The translations under genes were made by a program, and so were the position numbers. This document shows positions 9,805 to 19,269 of a DNA stretch of 64,000 nt, in pieces. Each line of letters begins with the position of its first letter. The stretch's first letter is position 1. Source of the DNA: Maribacter sp. (GTDB lineage: Bacteria > Bacteroidota > Bacteroidia > Flavobacteriales > Flavobacteriaceae); assembly GCA_020629415.1 (NCBI GenBank), contig JAHDDL010000019.1, forward strand, positions 11,601-75,600. Direction: 5' to 3'. Below the pieces are notes generated by a model. That model was not told where the DNA came from and searched no databases. It saw only the letters and a list, made by a program, of their open reading frames with translations.

Positions 9805-10743
9805 CTAAAAATTATAGACTACTTCTAATTTATAGTCTTTTAACGCAGTTTTAGCTTTTTCAAAATCTTCTGTAAAACCTAATATGTAACCACCACCACC
9901 TGAGCCACAAAGCTTTAAGTAATAGTCATTGGTATCTATTCCATTTTTCCATAAAGCATGAAACTTAGCAGGAATCATAGGTTTAAAATTATCAAAAACA
10001 ACATGTGAAAGTTGTTTTAAATTACCGAATAAGGATTGAATATTGCCATTCACAAAATCTTCTACACAAGCATCTGTATGTTTAATGAACTGGTTTTTCA
10101 ACATACTCCTAAAACCATCATTTTTCATTTGTTCCATGAAAATCTGAACCATTGGCGCGGTTTCACCAATAATGCCACTATCTAACAGAAACACTGCACC
10201 TTTACCTTCTGCATTTTGAGAAGGAATACTAGTAGATTCAATATTATCTTTAGAATTTATAAGTATTGGCAGGCTTAAATAACTGTTCAATGGATCTAGA
10301 CCAGATGATTTTCCGTGAAAAAATGATTCCATTTTACCAAATATCGTTTTTAGCTTCAACAGTTTTTCCCTAGTTAAATTCTCTAATACCGTTATTTTAT
10401 CTTGCGCATATTTATCATAAATAGCCGCTACCAAGGCACCACTACTACCTACACCATACCCTTGGGGTATAGAACTATCAAAATACATACCTGCTGCAAC
10501 ATCTGTTTTTAGAAGGTCTAGATCAAAAGAAACCAAACTTGGCTCTTTTGTTGTAAGCTCCTCCAAATACAAAGCAAAAGACTCTAAACTTTTATTAGAT
10601 TTTGTTGCCTCTTTTGACACGCTGGCATCGGATTTCAAAGCACCCTTATAAAAGTTGTAGGGAATAGATAATCCTTTGGAATCTTTGATGATACCATACT
10701 CTCCAAAGAGTAGAATTTTTGAATAAAAAAGGGGTCCTTTCAT
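9805..10743 (-). CDS. GHMP kinase, probable mevalonate kinase
   Basis: 312 residues, cytoplasmic. The N-terminus (FYSKILLFGEYGIIKDSKGL) is the substrate-binding segment typical of mevalonate-type GHMP kinases. The glycine-rich ATP motif is PQGYGVGSSGALVAA. SFFHGKSSGLDPLNSY contains the conserved Asp region, and LCGSGGGGYILGF is the third GHMP motif. It likely phosphorylates mevalonate and feeds the decarboxylase encoded 147 bases upstream. No separate phosphomevalonate kinase is visible in the window, so a role on phosphomevalonate cannot be excluded. Confidence 0.82.
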   Translation of the reverse strand: MKGPLFYSKILLFGEYGIIKDSKGLSIPYNFYKGALKSDASVSKEATKSNKSLESFALYLEELTTKEPSLVSFDLDLLKTDVAAGMYFDSSIPQGYGVGSSGALVAAIYDKYAQDKITVLENLTREKLLKLKTIFGKMESFFHGKSSGLDPLNSYLSLPILINSKDNIESTSIPSQNAEGKGAVFLLDSGIIGETAPMVQIFMEQMKNDGFRSMLKNQFIKHTDACVEDFVNGNIQSLFGNLKQLSHVVFDNFKPMIPAKFHALWKNGIDTNDYYLKLCGSGGGGYILGFTEDFEKAKTALKDYKLEVVYNF

Positions 10744-10890
10744 TTTTTAAATACTAAGCAAACATTCAAACTTATATAAATATAGTCAAAGATCCACATA
10801 AAGTTGAACGTTTTACCTTAAAAGGTTAAACAAATTGTGCAGACCGTTTCCTTACAAACGTTTTTTGTAAAGAAATAGTACTTAAATTAA

Positions 10891-11973
10891 CTACAACTTC
10901 TTAGCACCCAGACCAATTCGATCGCAAATATACTGTCCATTTTGACAATAAGAAACTAACTTATCTTTTATAAACGGAAAAACGATATCTTTTTCATTTT
11001 CAGGATATAACACATGCACATTTGCTCCTGCATCTAAAGTAAAGCAAACATGGGTTTTAGATGCCTCTCTAAATTTCCAAATCTCATTGATTATAGAAAG
11101 TGTATTTGGTTTCATCAATATAAAATACGGATTGCTCGTCATCATCATGGCGTGCAATGTAAGTGCTTCACTTTCCACAATATTTATGAAGGAATCTAGG
11201 TCTCCTTCAGATAAGATGGACTTTAACTTCTCTAAATTACTATGTGCTTGGTCAAACCGCTGCGTAGCGAACGGGTGCCCGTGCATTAACTCATGACCCA
11301 CCGTACTACTTACCTGCTTCTCACCTTTATCTACCAATAAAATGGTGTCGTGAAAATTACTAAACACCTCATGTACATTATAAGGATACTTTATTCCAAA
11401 TAAGTTTGAGCTTCCTTCCATTGAGGATGTTTCTCCCCATTCTACCAAAGGTCCTTCAATACTGCGACATGCACTACCAGAGCCTAATCTTGCCAAAAAT
11501 GAAACCTTTCGGTTAAAATGCTCTTCTGAAAGAGTCTTTAGAAACGTTCTTTCCATCTCCATAAAACATAAAGCCAAAGCAGACATACCACTAGCCGATG
11601 ATGCAATACCACTGCTATGCGGAAAAGAATTTGATGTTTTGATTACGAAGTGATACTCTTTTAAAAATGGTAGATAGATCTCTATTCTCTTTAAAAATGT
11701 ATTGATTTTTGGCTTAAACTCTTCTTTTACCTCTCCCTCAAAAAAAAGATCGAAAGAAAACGCATCAGCTTTATTATTCTTTTTTTTATAGTGTACACTG
11801 GTTTTAGTAACACAGGCAGCCAAAGTAAAACTGATAGAAGGGTTTGCCGGTATCTGATTTTCTTTCTTTCCCCAATATTTTACCAAAGCAATATTACTAG
11901 GAGAAGAATATGACACTTCACCTTCTTCTTTCAATAATATATATGGGGCTGGAATAAAATCTTTTTCTGACAT
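10891..11973 (-). CDS. mvaD: Diphosphomevalonate decarboxylase
   Basis: About 360 residues from ATG 11973 (MSEKDFIPAPY); an upstream in-frame ATG at 12015 would add 14 residues and overlap the likely promoter. Diagnostic blocks are SNIALVKYWGKKENQIP near the N-terminus, the ATP loop FPHSSGIASSASGMSALAL, GSGSACRSIEGPLVEWGE, and CFTLDAGANVHVLYP with the Asp used in the phosphorylation/decarboxylation step. It converts mevalonate-5-diphosphate to isopentenyl diphosphate in the classical mevalonate pathway, which Flavobacteriia use. It is first in a minus-strand gene set with the GHMP kinase and prenyltransferase. Confidence 0.95.
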   Translation of the reverse strand: MSEKDFIPAPYILLKEEGEVSYSSPSNIALVKYWGKKENQIPANPSISFTLAACVTKTSVHYKKKNNKADAFSFDLFFEGEVKEEFKPKINTFLKRIEIYLPFLKEYHFVIKTSNSFPHSSGIASSASGMSALALCFMEMERTFLKTLSEEHFNRKVSFLARLGSGSACRSIEGPLVEWGETSSMEGSSNLFGIKYPYNVHEVFSNFHDTILLVDKGEKQVSSTVGHELMHGHPFATQRFDQAHSNLEKLKSILSEGDLDSFINIVESEALTLHAMMMTSNPYFILMKPNTLSIINEIWKFREASKTHVCFTLDAGANVHVLYPENEKDIVFPFIKDKLVSYCQNGQYICDRIGLGAKKL

Positions 11974-11990
11974 TGAATTTTCAATTTGTG

Positions 11991-11998
11991 CAAATATA
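11991..11998 (-). promoter_or_regulatory. Candidate -7 box for mvaD
   Basis: On the minus strand the sequence is TATATTTG, a full match to the Bacteroidota TAnnTTTG element, about 17 bases upstream of ATG 11973. No good TTTG -33 box at the usual distance was found, and the implied leader is very short. Confidence 0.35.
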
Positions 11999-12054
11999 GT
12001 TTTTAGGCTTATCAATTAAAATAAATCCTTATTTTAGAGCTAAACGCCAACCAA

Positions 12055-12528
12055 TTGAAAAGAAAACTTACATATGTAATTATTGGAATTCTCATATGCT
12101 CAACTATTGGGTTTCTAAGTAGTGTGGTTACACAAAGCTCTGTAAATACTTGGTACATGACATTGAACAAGCCAAGTTTTAATCCTCCAAACTGGGTTTT
12201 TGCCCCTGTTTGGAGCGTACTTTACATTATGATGGGTATTTCTGCCGGTTGGGTATGGGCCAAAGGCTTTCACCATAAGTGGGTCAAGACCGGCCTTTAT
12301 CATTTTGGCTTTCAATTACTTTTAAACGGTTTGTGGAGCATTGTTTTTTTTGGACTTAAACAGCCCCTATTGGCCCTATTCATCATTATAGCGCTATTAA
12401 TTGTTCTGGCACTTACCATAAAATGGTTTAAGGTTGTCAGTAAATTTGCGGCGTATCTATTGACCCCATATTTTCTGTGGTTATGCTTTGCTACGGCACT
12501 AAATTTTAAAATATGGGAATTGAACTAA
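12055..12528 (+). CDS. tspO: TspO/MBR-family membrane protein
   Basis: 157 residues in five hydrophobic helices, the full family length. WYMTLNKPSFNPPNWVFAP and VWSVLYIMMGISAGWVW are the conserved first-loop and helix-2 blocks of TspO (the bacterial homologue of the mitochondrial translocator protein, which binds tetrapyrroles and affects oxidative-stress signalling). LNGLWSIVFFGLKQPLLAL and the Trp-rich last helix also fit. The start is TTG at 12055; no in-frame ATG exists before WYM, deep in the conserved region. It diverges from mvaD and converges with the DUF1697 gene, overlapping it by four bases. Confidence 0.93.
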   Translation: MKRKLTYVIIGILICSTIGFLSSVVTQSSVNTWYMTLNKPSFNPPNWVFAPVWSVLYIMMGISAGWVWAKGFHHKWVKTGLYHFGFQLLLNGLWSIVFFGLKQPLLALFIIIALLIVLALTIKWFKVVSKFAAYLLTPYFLWLCFATALNFKIWELN

Positions 12529-13064
12529 ACGGACAGTTCTAACATCTTACTCATTGTTCTATAATTTCTTGTAGTTGCCTCAACCTTTAACTTACGCTCA
12601 ATAAGATTATTATTCAATTTCGCCTTACCATAACCTGCTGTACATTTTAAAAAAATACAGTCATTGGCGACTAAAAAGTCTTCAGTTTTAAAAGTCTCTT
12701 TGCTTAATTTTTCTACATCTTCTGCGCTTGGCACCTCTTTTAACAAAACAAAGTAATTTTGCTTTTGCAAATGCTCATCATCTGTTTTAAACGGATTACG
12801 ATCTAATAGTTCTTTTAATTTAGAAATTGTCATCACTATGACCGGAACGTCAAAATTAAAATGGTTCAAAATCGCTTTAGCTATCAGATTTTCCAATTCT
12901 TTGGAATTTTCCAATTCACTTCTAAATACCACATTACCACTTTGTATGTACGTTTTAACGTCTTCCAATTTTTGCTTGGAGAGCAATTCTTTTAACCCGG
13001 CCATTTGAACCTTATGCCTACCGCTTACATTGATACCTCTTAGAAATGCTACATAGGTTATCAT
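12525..13064 (-). CDS. DUF1697 family protein
   Basis: 179 residues, cytoplasmic. The start TYVAFLRGINVSGRHKVQM is the signature of the DUF1697 family, whose function is unknown. YIQSGNVVFRS and the C-terminal RNYRTMSKMLEL (family pattern T-x-R-N-x-x-T) also match. Its ATG lies one base after the stop of the flavoprotein gene, so it is the last gene of the lacI-headed minus-strand run. Confidence 0.9.
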   Translation of the reverse strand: MITYVAFLRGINVSGRHKVQMAGLKELLSKQKLEDVKTYIQSGNVVFRSELENSKELENLIAKAILNHFNFDVPVIVMTISKLKELLDRNPFKTDDEHLQKQNYFVLLKEVPSAEDVEKLSKETFKTEDFLVANDCIFLKCTAGYGKAKLNNNLIERKLKVEATTRNYRTMSKMLELSV

Positions 13065-13065
13065 A

Positions 13066-14343
13066 TTATTGGGAATTTGAATTTAAATCCTCAACCACGG
13101 CTTGGGCTGCAATATAACCACCTGTCCATGCATTTTGAAAATTGAATCCGCCGGTAATGGCATCTACATTTATAACTTCACCTGCAAAATATAGACCTGC
13201 CAGCTTTTTACTTTCGTATGTCTTAAAGTTGATTTCCTTTAAATCTACACCTCCGGCCGTGACAAACTCTTCTTTAAAAGTACTTTTACCATTTACTTGA
13301 AAAATGCCCGCAGTCAGTTGTTCTGCTAATGAAGTTAATTGTTGCTTTGAAACTTCTGGCCAAGTCATATCATCAATACCAGCTGCCTGTACCAAATTTG
13401 CCCATAGGCGTTTGGGAATGTCAAGAACTTTAGTTCTTAAAACAGTCTTCTTTTCTACCTGCTTTACCTTTAAAAACAACTCTAACAATCCGTTTTGGTG
13501 ATATTCCGGAACCCAATTCACCTGAATTTTAAATTGGTAATTGTATTGCTCCAATATTCTTGCGCCCCATGCAGATAACTTTAAAATAGCTGGTCCGCTC
13601 ATACCCCAATGAGTTATCAATAATGGTCCGTCCGAGAATAGGACCGACGCATCAAATTTTGATTTCAAAGAATTTTTACCAAAATTCTTTTTCGGTAGCA
13701 CCCTTACCTCGGCATGTGTGGCTACGCCAGGAATATCCCCAATACGCCTATCTTTTATATTGAACGTAAACAATGAGGGAACGGGCGGAACAACAGTATG
13801 CCCCAATCCTTCAACATACTTCCAGATTTTTGGATTACTCCCAGATGCCAACATAAGTTTTTTACAGTACATGTGACCATCACCAATGGCAACCTTCCAT
13901 ATCACCTCTTTCTCCTCTTTAATTTGCTCTATTCCGGTTACAGAACAAAGTGTTTTCACCTGTATACCTAATCTATCTGCCTCTGAAAGAAAACAATCAA
14001 TAATAGTTTGTGAAGTATTGGTTACCGGGAACATTCTACCATCTTCCTCAATTTTCAAGGCAACTCCCCTTTCTTCAAAAAAGCCCACGGTATCACCACT
14101 TGCGTAAGTATGAAATGGTCCTAAAAGTTCTTTCTCACCTCTTGGATAGTTCTTGCTTAAATCTGCGGGATTAAATTCTGCATGTGTAACATTACAGCGG
14201 CCACCACCAGAAATTTTCACTTTAGTGAGAACATCTTTGCCACGTTCCAAAATTGCAATTTTTGTATTCGGCCTTTTTTCGGCAATGTGTATTGAAGTAT
14301 AAAAACCTGCTGCCCCACCACCAACTACTAAAACGTCGTACAT
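13066..14343 (-). CDS. HI0933/BaiN-family FAD-dependent oxidoreductase
   Basis: 425 residues, full family length. The N-terminal Rossmann FAD motif is VLVVGGGAAGFYTSIHIAEK, followed by KVKISGGGRCNVTHAEF, a signature of the HI0933-like flavoproteins. The C-terminus has GLYFAGEVINVDAITGGFNFQ, which closes the FAD site. The physiological substrate is unknown for most members. The ATG overlaps the stop of the upstream GDPD gene by one base (TAATG), which favours translational coupling. Confidence 0.92.
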   Translation of the reverse strand: MYDVLVVGGGAAGFYTSIHIAEKRPNTKIAILERGKDVLTKVKISGGGRCNVTHAEFNPADLSKNYPRGEKELLGPFHTYASGDTVGFFEERGVALKIEEDGRMFPVTNTSQTIIDCFLSEADRLGIQVKTLCSVTGIEQIKEEKEVIWKVAIGDGHMYCKKLMLASGSNPKIWKYVEGLGHTVVPPVPSLFTFNIKDRRIGDIPGVATHAEVRVLPKKNFGKNSLKSKFDASVLFSDGPLLITHWGMSGPAILKLSAWGARILEQYNYQFKIQVNWVPEYHQNGLLELFLKVKQVEKKTVLRTKVLDIPKRLWANLVQAAGIDDMTWPEVSKQQLTSLAEQLTAGIFQVNGKSTFKEEFVTAGGVDLKEINFKTYESKKLAGLYFAGEVINVDAITGGFNFQNAWTGGYIAAQAVVEDLNSNSQ

Positions 14344-15089
14344 TATTTAACCCGTTCAGGAAAGTTGGTGATTATTCCATCTACACCTACATTTTTCATA
14401 GCATCAATATCTGCAGGTTCATTAACTGTCCAAGTATAAATTTTAAGTCCGGCATTTCTAATTTCATTAGCTTTTTCTATGTCTAGATTCTTGAAATAAG
14501 GATTAATAGCTACCGCATTCAGCTCTTTGGCCACAGGTATGGCATCAACCGGGTCTTCTTCTGTCAATACCGCAATTGCAACATTAGGGTTATACTTACG
14601 CATTTCACGTAGTTCATTCCAATTAAAGCTAGAGATAATAAAATTATCTGCGCTCCAATTTCTTTTTTCTATATAGGCATTCATTATATGGTTTACCCTA
14701 TCTGCAGTACCGGCGCCTTTTAACTCTATATTTAAAGTTACTTTATTGTCGATCAACTTTAAAACATCTTGAAGCAAAGGAATTTTATGCCCCCCGTCAA
14801 CGATCACTTTCTTTAAATCAAAAATATAGTATTCTTCAATATTGCCAGGGGCATTGGTCAATCTATCAAGCTTATCATCATGAAAAACCACGATCTCGCC
14901 ACTTTTAATTTTAAAAACATCGATCTCGATCATATCTACACCCAGATCCATTGCTTTTTGAATTGACGGCAAAGTGTTTTCAGTTTCGTGGCCCATAGCT
15001 CCTCTATGACCAATAACTAAAGGTTCTTTTTTCATATGACAAGATGCTATGCTGAAACAAATGATAAATAAAGCTAATCTTTTAAGCAT
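14343..15089 (-). CDS. Glycerophosphodiester phosphodiesterase-family lipoprotein
   Basis: 248 residues with a lipoprotein signal (hydrophobic LALFIICFSIAS, lipobox cysteine C17). The catalytic blocks of the GDPD TIM barrel are present: VIGHRGAMGHETENT, MIEIDVFK and VVFHDDKLDRLTN, giving the HR, E, E-D and H-D residues that bind metal and phosphodiester. The C-terminal KIYTWTVNEPADIDAM fits too. It likely hydrolyses glycerophosphodiesters in the periplasm or at the membrane. It starts four bases after the GH13 gene, although the functional link to sugar metabolism is unclear. Confidence 0.92.
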   Translation of the reverse strand: MLKRLALFIICFSIASCHMKKEPLVIGHRGAMGHETENTLPSIQKAMDLGVDMIEIDVFKIKSGEIVVFHDDKLDRLTNAPGNIEEYYIFDLKKVIVDGGHKIPLLQDVLKLIDNKVTLNIELKGAGTADRVNHIMNAYIEKRNWSADNFIISSFNWNELREMRKYNPNVAIAVLTEEDPVDAIPVAKELNAVAINPYFKNLDIEKANEIRNAGLKIYTWTVNEPADIDAMKNVGVDGIITNFPERVK

Positions 15090-15093
15090 TGGT

Positions 15094-16869
15094 TTATGAT
15101 TTTATTTCAAAAATAAAGGATTCTAAAGGATTTAAGTCAATAGAAATATGACCTTCGCCATTTTCTACACGTAAAGAATTTACATGGCCATAGAGAGCAT
15201 CGTGCAATGGATAAATTCCTTCTTTTAATTTCCACAGATTCACCAAATCTACAGGTATTTTCAAATCGAACGAAAAATGATCGTTTACATCAAAGTTTGA
15301 AACTATTATTAATTTTTGATTCTCAGACCAACGGACATATGACAATACACGGTGGTTATAGTTTTCGGTAATTTCTTTGTTATAAAAATGAATCTCCCTA
15401 TATGCGCCCATTAAGGCCTCACTTGTAATGGTGAAGTTTAACAATCGCTTATAAAAATCTCGCAAAGCCTTTTCTTCGGGGGTAGATTGGCCGCCATCAA
15501 ACTTTTTATTATTGACCCATCTTTGGTGATGCGGCACACCTATATAGTCAAATATGGAAGTTCTTGACGGACTACCGAAACCTGCATGTTCCGCCGCCGG
15601 CTCTCCTACCTCTTGACCAAAATATATCATTGTAGGAGATGTACTTATTGTAGCGGAGACAACCATTGCCGGTCTACCAATTTCGGCATCACCAACAAAC
15701 TCAGGACTAGCAATACGTTGCTCATCATGGTTTTCCAAAAAGTGTAGCATATGATGCTCAATGTCCTGCAAACCATTTTGTACAACCGGTAAATGATCAG
15801 ACCAACCATAACCTTTCATGATATGTTTAAGTCCATCATAAAAGTCTACCTTATCATATAAATAGTCCATTTTACCCTTATGGATGTAGGTTCTATATAA
15901 ATCTGGATTATAAACTTCTGCCATTAAAAAAGCATCAGGGTTTTCCTTTTTGATAGATGAGTTCATAAAACTCCAAAATTCAACCGGTACCATTTCCGCC
16001 ATATCATACCTAAAACCATCAACGCCCATTGCCAGCCAATATAATGCAATATCCCTAAATTTTCTCCAAGAGCTTGGCACTACTCTTTTCTTCCAAAACT
16101 CAAAATGCTCATTGCAATCCTTTTCTCCATAATCATTGGGCAACATATCAAAATCCAATCTACCGTCTGGTCTTACCCCGTAATTTACTCTTACGGTTTC
16201 ATACCAATCGTTCATATCCGGTTGGGGACTGCGAGAACCGTTACCTGTCCACTTTGCAGGTATCTCTTCTAATTTTGAATACGAAAAAGTTGGCAAATTA
16301 CCACCCAACGGTACATAACCCTCTCGCCAATGTGGAGTTTTAAAATCCGTTCCCGGAATGTAATAAAAGTTGTTATCTTTTTGATATTCTACCGATGTAT
16401 CATCTCCATACCCAAAATCAGAAACACCTTTAGGATTTGTTTTACCCTCATACTTTCTGGCTACGTGATTAGGTACAATATCTATGATTACTTTCATACC
16501 CGCTTTATGGGTTCTATCTACCAAAGACTTGAACTCTTTTAACCTTTTTGAAGGGTCTTTCGCCAGGTCTGGGTTAACATTGTAATAATCTTTAACTGCG
16601 TAAGGTGATCCTGCCCTACCCTTGACCACGTCTGGATCGTCGTTAGAAATACCAATTTCAGTATAGTCATTGATAACCGCATGATGGGGAATACCGGTAA
16701 ACCAAATATGCGTAACACCTAATCCTTTGATTTCTGTGAGTGCCTTTTTATTAAAATCGGCAAATTTACCAACCCCATTCTCCTCAATAGTGCCCCAAGG
16801 CTTGTTGTTTGTATTTGTATTACCAAAGAGTCTGGTAAATACATGATAAATTACAATCTTACTATTCAT
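15094..16869 (-). CDS. GH13 alpha-amylase-family enzyme, cytoplasmic
   Basis: 591 residues from ATG 16869 (MNSKIVIYHVF); the in-frame TTG at 16881 only adds NCL. The GH13 regions are clear: DIVPNHV, GFRYDMAEM with nucleophile Asp289, LMAEVYNP with acid/base Glu318 and ENHDEQR with Asp382. There is no signal peptide, so it works in the cytoplasm on imported oligosaccharides. The C-terminus looks like the usual beta domain. It lies 45 bases after the GH65 phosphorylase gene in a lacI-pgmB-GH65-GH13 order, the standard maltose/maltodextrin set in Flavobacteria. The exact activity (alpha-glucosidase, maltodextrin hydrolase or related) is not resolved. Confidence 0.93.
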   Translation of the reverse strand: MNSKIVIYHVFTRLFGNTNTNNKPWGTIEENGVGKFADFNKKALTEIKGLGVTHIWFTGIPHHAVINDYTEIGISNDDPDVVKGRAGSPYAVKDYYNVNPDLAKDPSKRLKEFKSLVDRTHKAGMKVIIDIVPNHVARKYEGKTNPKGVSDFGYGDDTSVEYQKDNNFYYIPGTDFKTPHWREGYVPLGGNLPTFSYSKLEEIPAKWTGNGSRSPQPDMNDWYETVRVNYGVRPDGRLDFDMLPNDYGEKDCNEHFEFWKKRVVPSSWRKFRDIALYWLAMGVDGFRYDMAEMVPVEFWSFMNSSIKKENPDAFLMAEVYNPDLYRTYIHKGKMDYLYDKVDFYDGLKHIMKGYGWSDHLPVVQNGLQDIEHHMLHFLENHDEQRIASPEFVGDAEIGRPAMVVSATISTSPTMIYFGQEVGEPAAEHAGFGSPSRTSIFDYIGVPHHQRWVNNKKFDGGQSTPEEKALRDFYKRLLNFTITSEALMGAYREIHFYNKEITENYNHRVLSYVRWSENQKLIIVSNFDVNDHFSFDLKIPVDLVNLWKLKEGIYPLHDALYGHVNSLRVENGEGHISIDLNPLESFIFEIKS

Positions 16870-16914
16870 GAGGCAGTTCAATTTTTAATTTTATACTATT
16901 AAAACTAAGGTTAT

Positions 16915-19218
16915 TTATACTGTAATCAATTTATTGGGCGATAAGGCTACTTTCTGTCCGTTTACACGAATGGTCACCTCTTCAGTACCCGTTAATTCAA
17001 ATGTTGTTTCCTTTGCGGTTACATTTACCTTAATTATTCTATTTCTAAAATTAACTTTAAATGAATATCCTTGCCACTGAGCAGGTATTTGAGGTTTGAA
17101 CGATAATTTATCATTAATAACCCGCATACCACCAAAGCCTTCAACAATACTCATCCATGTGCCGGCCATAGACGTAATATGTAAACCTTCTTCTACCTCC
17201 TTATTATAATCATCCAAATCTAACCTAGAGGTTCTTAGATAAAAATTATAAGCCTGCTCCATTCTACCCAATTTAGCCGCTTGAATACTATGCACACATG
17301 GTGACAACGATGATTCATGAACGGTAAAAGGTTCATAGAAATCAAAATGCCTCTCAAGGTCTTCCGTAGAGAAATCTTCTTCAAAAAAATAAAAACCTTG
17401 CAATACGTCTGCTTGCTTAATATAAGGAGACCTTAATATTCTATCCCAACTCCATTTTTGATTAATTGGTCTTTCTGACTTTGGCAATTCATCTACCTTT
17501 ACCAAGTCCTTATCAAGAAAACCGTCTTGTTGCAAAAATACACCGTGTTCTTTTGAATACGGAAAATACATTTTAGTCGCTACCTTCTTCCATTTTTCAC
17601 ACTCCCTATCCGTAAGCTGAGTTTTACCTATTATTCTATGATAATCATCTGGATAGCCACTTTTTACCTTATCTAATTGTGTTAACGTATAATTAATACA
17701 CCATTTAGCCAAATAGTTGGTATACCAGTTATTATTGACATTGTTCTCATATTCATTAGGTCCTGTAACGCCAAGCATAACATATTTGTTCTTATCCTTT
17801 GACAAGTTTACGCGTTGGTGCCAAAATCTAGAAATACCAATGAGCACTTCTAGACCCATCTCCGGTATGTAACTATAATCACCTGTATATCTATAGTAAT
17901 TATGTATCGCGAAAGCTATAGCCCCATTTCTATGAATTTCTTCAAAAGTAATTTCCCACTCGTTATGACATTCCTCACCGTTCATGGTAACCATTGGATA
18001 TAATGCCGCTCCATTTGAAAAACCTAGCTTTTTAGCGTTTTCAATAGCCTTTTCTAAATGATTGTACCTATACTTTAAAAGTTTTCTGGCCACCTTATCA
18101 TCTTTTGTAGCCATGTAGAAAGGAATACAGTATGCTTCTGTATCCCAATAGGTACTACCACCATATTTTTCACCTGTAAACCCTTTAGGACCTATATTTA
18201 ACCTTGAATCTGTACCAAGGTATGTTTGATTCAATTGAAAAATATTAAAACGAATACCTTGCTGAGCCTTAACATCTCCATCAATTACAATGTCGCTCAT
18301 TTCCCAAATAGCTGACCAAGCGGCTATTTGTTTTTTTATCAACCCATCAAAACCAAGAGAATTTACTTCATTTAAACAATGATCGGCAACCTGTACCAAC
18401 TCTTCGTTTGGATGATTTCTTGAAACTACATAACCACCGAATTTTGTTAAGGTAACGGCCGTATCGGCTTTTACGTTCTGCTCATATTTTACAGATACGA
18501 AGTTATCTGTCTTTACAGACGGCATAGCCGAAACCTGATTTCCATCATACTCCAAAGAAGCCTGCATAAACGTACAGGTCTTAAATTCTGTTTTCATGGT
18601 ATGTGCCTCTATAAAAGCACGGTTATCTAAACTGGTTACATTTGTAGTGTTCCAGAATTTATCGTCCCAGTTACTATCTTCGTTGGTAATACCACTATCT
18701 AGGTATGGCTCAAATACAACTTTGGCATCGGCATTCAAAATTTTAACTGTGTACGAAATAGCACCAACTTCATCAACATCTAAACTTAAAAATCGTTTTA
18801 CAAAAACATCTACCTCAACATTGTTAGAGGATACCGCTTGAAAACTACGGGTATACACCCCCTCTTGCATATTTAACTCCCTTCTAAAATTTGAAACCTT
18901 TTTACAGGTAGCCAAATCAAATTCTTGATCGTTCAAATAAATTTTAATTCCTATCCAATTAGGAGCGTTCAATACTTTTGCAAAATATTCCGGATAACCG
19001 TTTTTCCACCACCCTACACGCGTTTTATCCGGATAATAAACACCCGCAATATAGCTTCCCTGAAAAGTCTCGCCCGTATAGGTTTCCTCGAAATTTGCAC
19101 GTTGCCCCATTGCCCCGTTACCGATACTAAATATACTTTCAGAAGATTTCACATTTTCCTTGTCAAATCCTTCTTCGATAATGCTCCAATTATCCGGTTT
19201 TATATAATCTTGATTCAT
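16915..19218 (-). CDS. GH65 family phosphorylase, probable maltose phosphorylase
   Basis: 767 residues, the usual length for maltose phosphorylases. The N-terminal domain starts with SIFSIGNGAMGQRANFEE. The (alpha/alpha)6 catalytic domain contains GGSTYWDTEAYCIPF and the block ECHNEWEITFEEIHRNGA, which holds the catalytic Glu. VTGPNEYENNVNNNWYTN and LHITSMAGTW complete the family pattern. No signal peptide. It should split maltose with phosphate into glucose and beta-glucose-1-phosphate; the beta product explains the neighbouring pgmB. Trehalose or kojibiose phosphorylases share the fold, so maltose is inferred from context and overall similarity. Confidence 0.92.
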   Translation of the reverse strand: MNQDYIKPDNWSIIEEGFDKENVKSSESIFSIGNGAMGQRANFEETYTGETFQGSYIAGVYYPDKTRVGWWKNGYPEYFAKVLNAPNWIGIKIYLNDQEFDLATCKKVSNFRRELNMQEGVYTRSFQAVSSNNVEVDVFVKRFLSLDVDEVGAISYTVKILNADAKVVFEPYLDSGITNEDSNWDDKFWNTTNVTSLDNRAFIEAHTMKTEFKTCTFMQASLEYDGNQVSAMPSVKTDNFVSVKYEQNVKADTAVTLTKFGGYVVSRNHPNEELVQVADHCLNEVNSLGFDGLIKKQIAAWSAIWEMSDIVIDGDVKAQQGIRFNIFQLNQTYLGTDSRLNIGPKGFTGEKYGGSTYWDTEAYCIPFYMATKDDKVARKLLKYRYNHLEKAIENAKKLGFSNGAALYPMVTMNGEECHNEWEITFEEIHRNGAIAFAIHNYYRYTGDYSYIPEMGLEVLIGISRFWHQRVNLSKDKNKYVMLGVTGPNEYENNVNNNWYTNYLAKWCINYTLTQLDKVKSGYPDDYHRIIGKTQLTDRECEKWKKVATKMYFPYSKEHGVFLQQDGFLDKDLVKVDELPKSERPINQKWSWDRILRSPYIKQADVLQGFYFFEEDFSTEDLERHFDFYEPFTVHESSLSPCVHSIQAAKLGRMEQAYNFYLRTSRLDLDDYNKEVEEGLHITSMAGTWMSIVEGFGGMRVINDKLSFKPQIPAQWQGYSFKVNFRNRIIKVNVTAKETTFELTGTEEVTIRVNGQKVALSPNKLITV

Positions 19219-19269
19219 TAATTTACTATTGAGTTGAAATTATAATAGAGTTAAGAATATTTTCTATTA

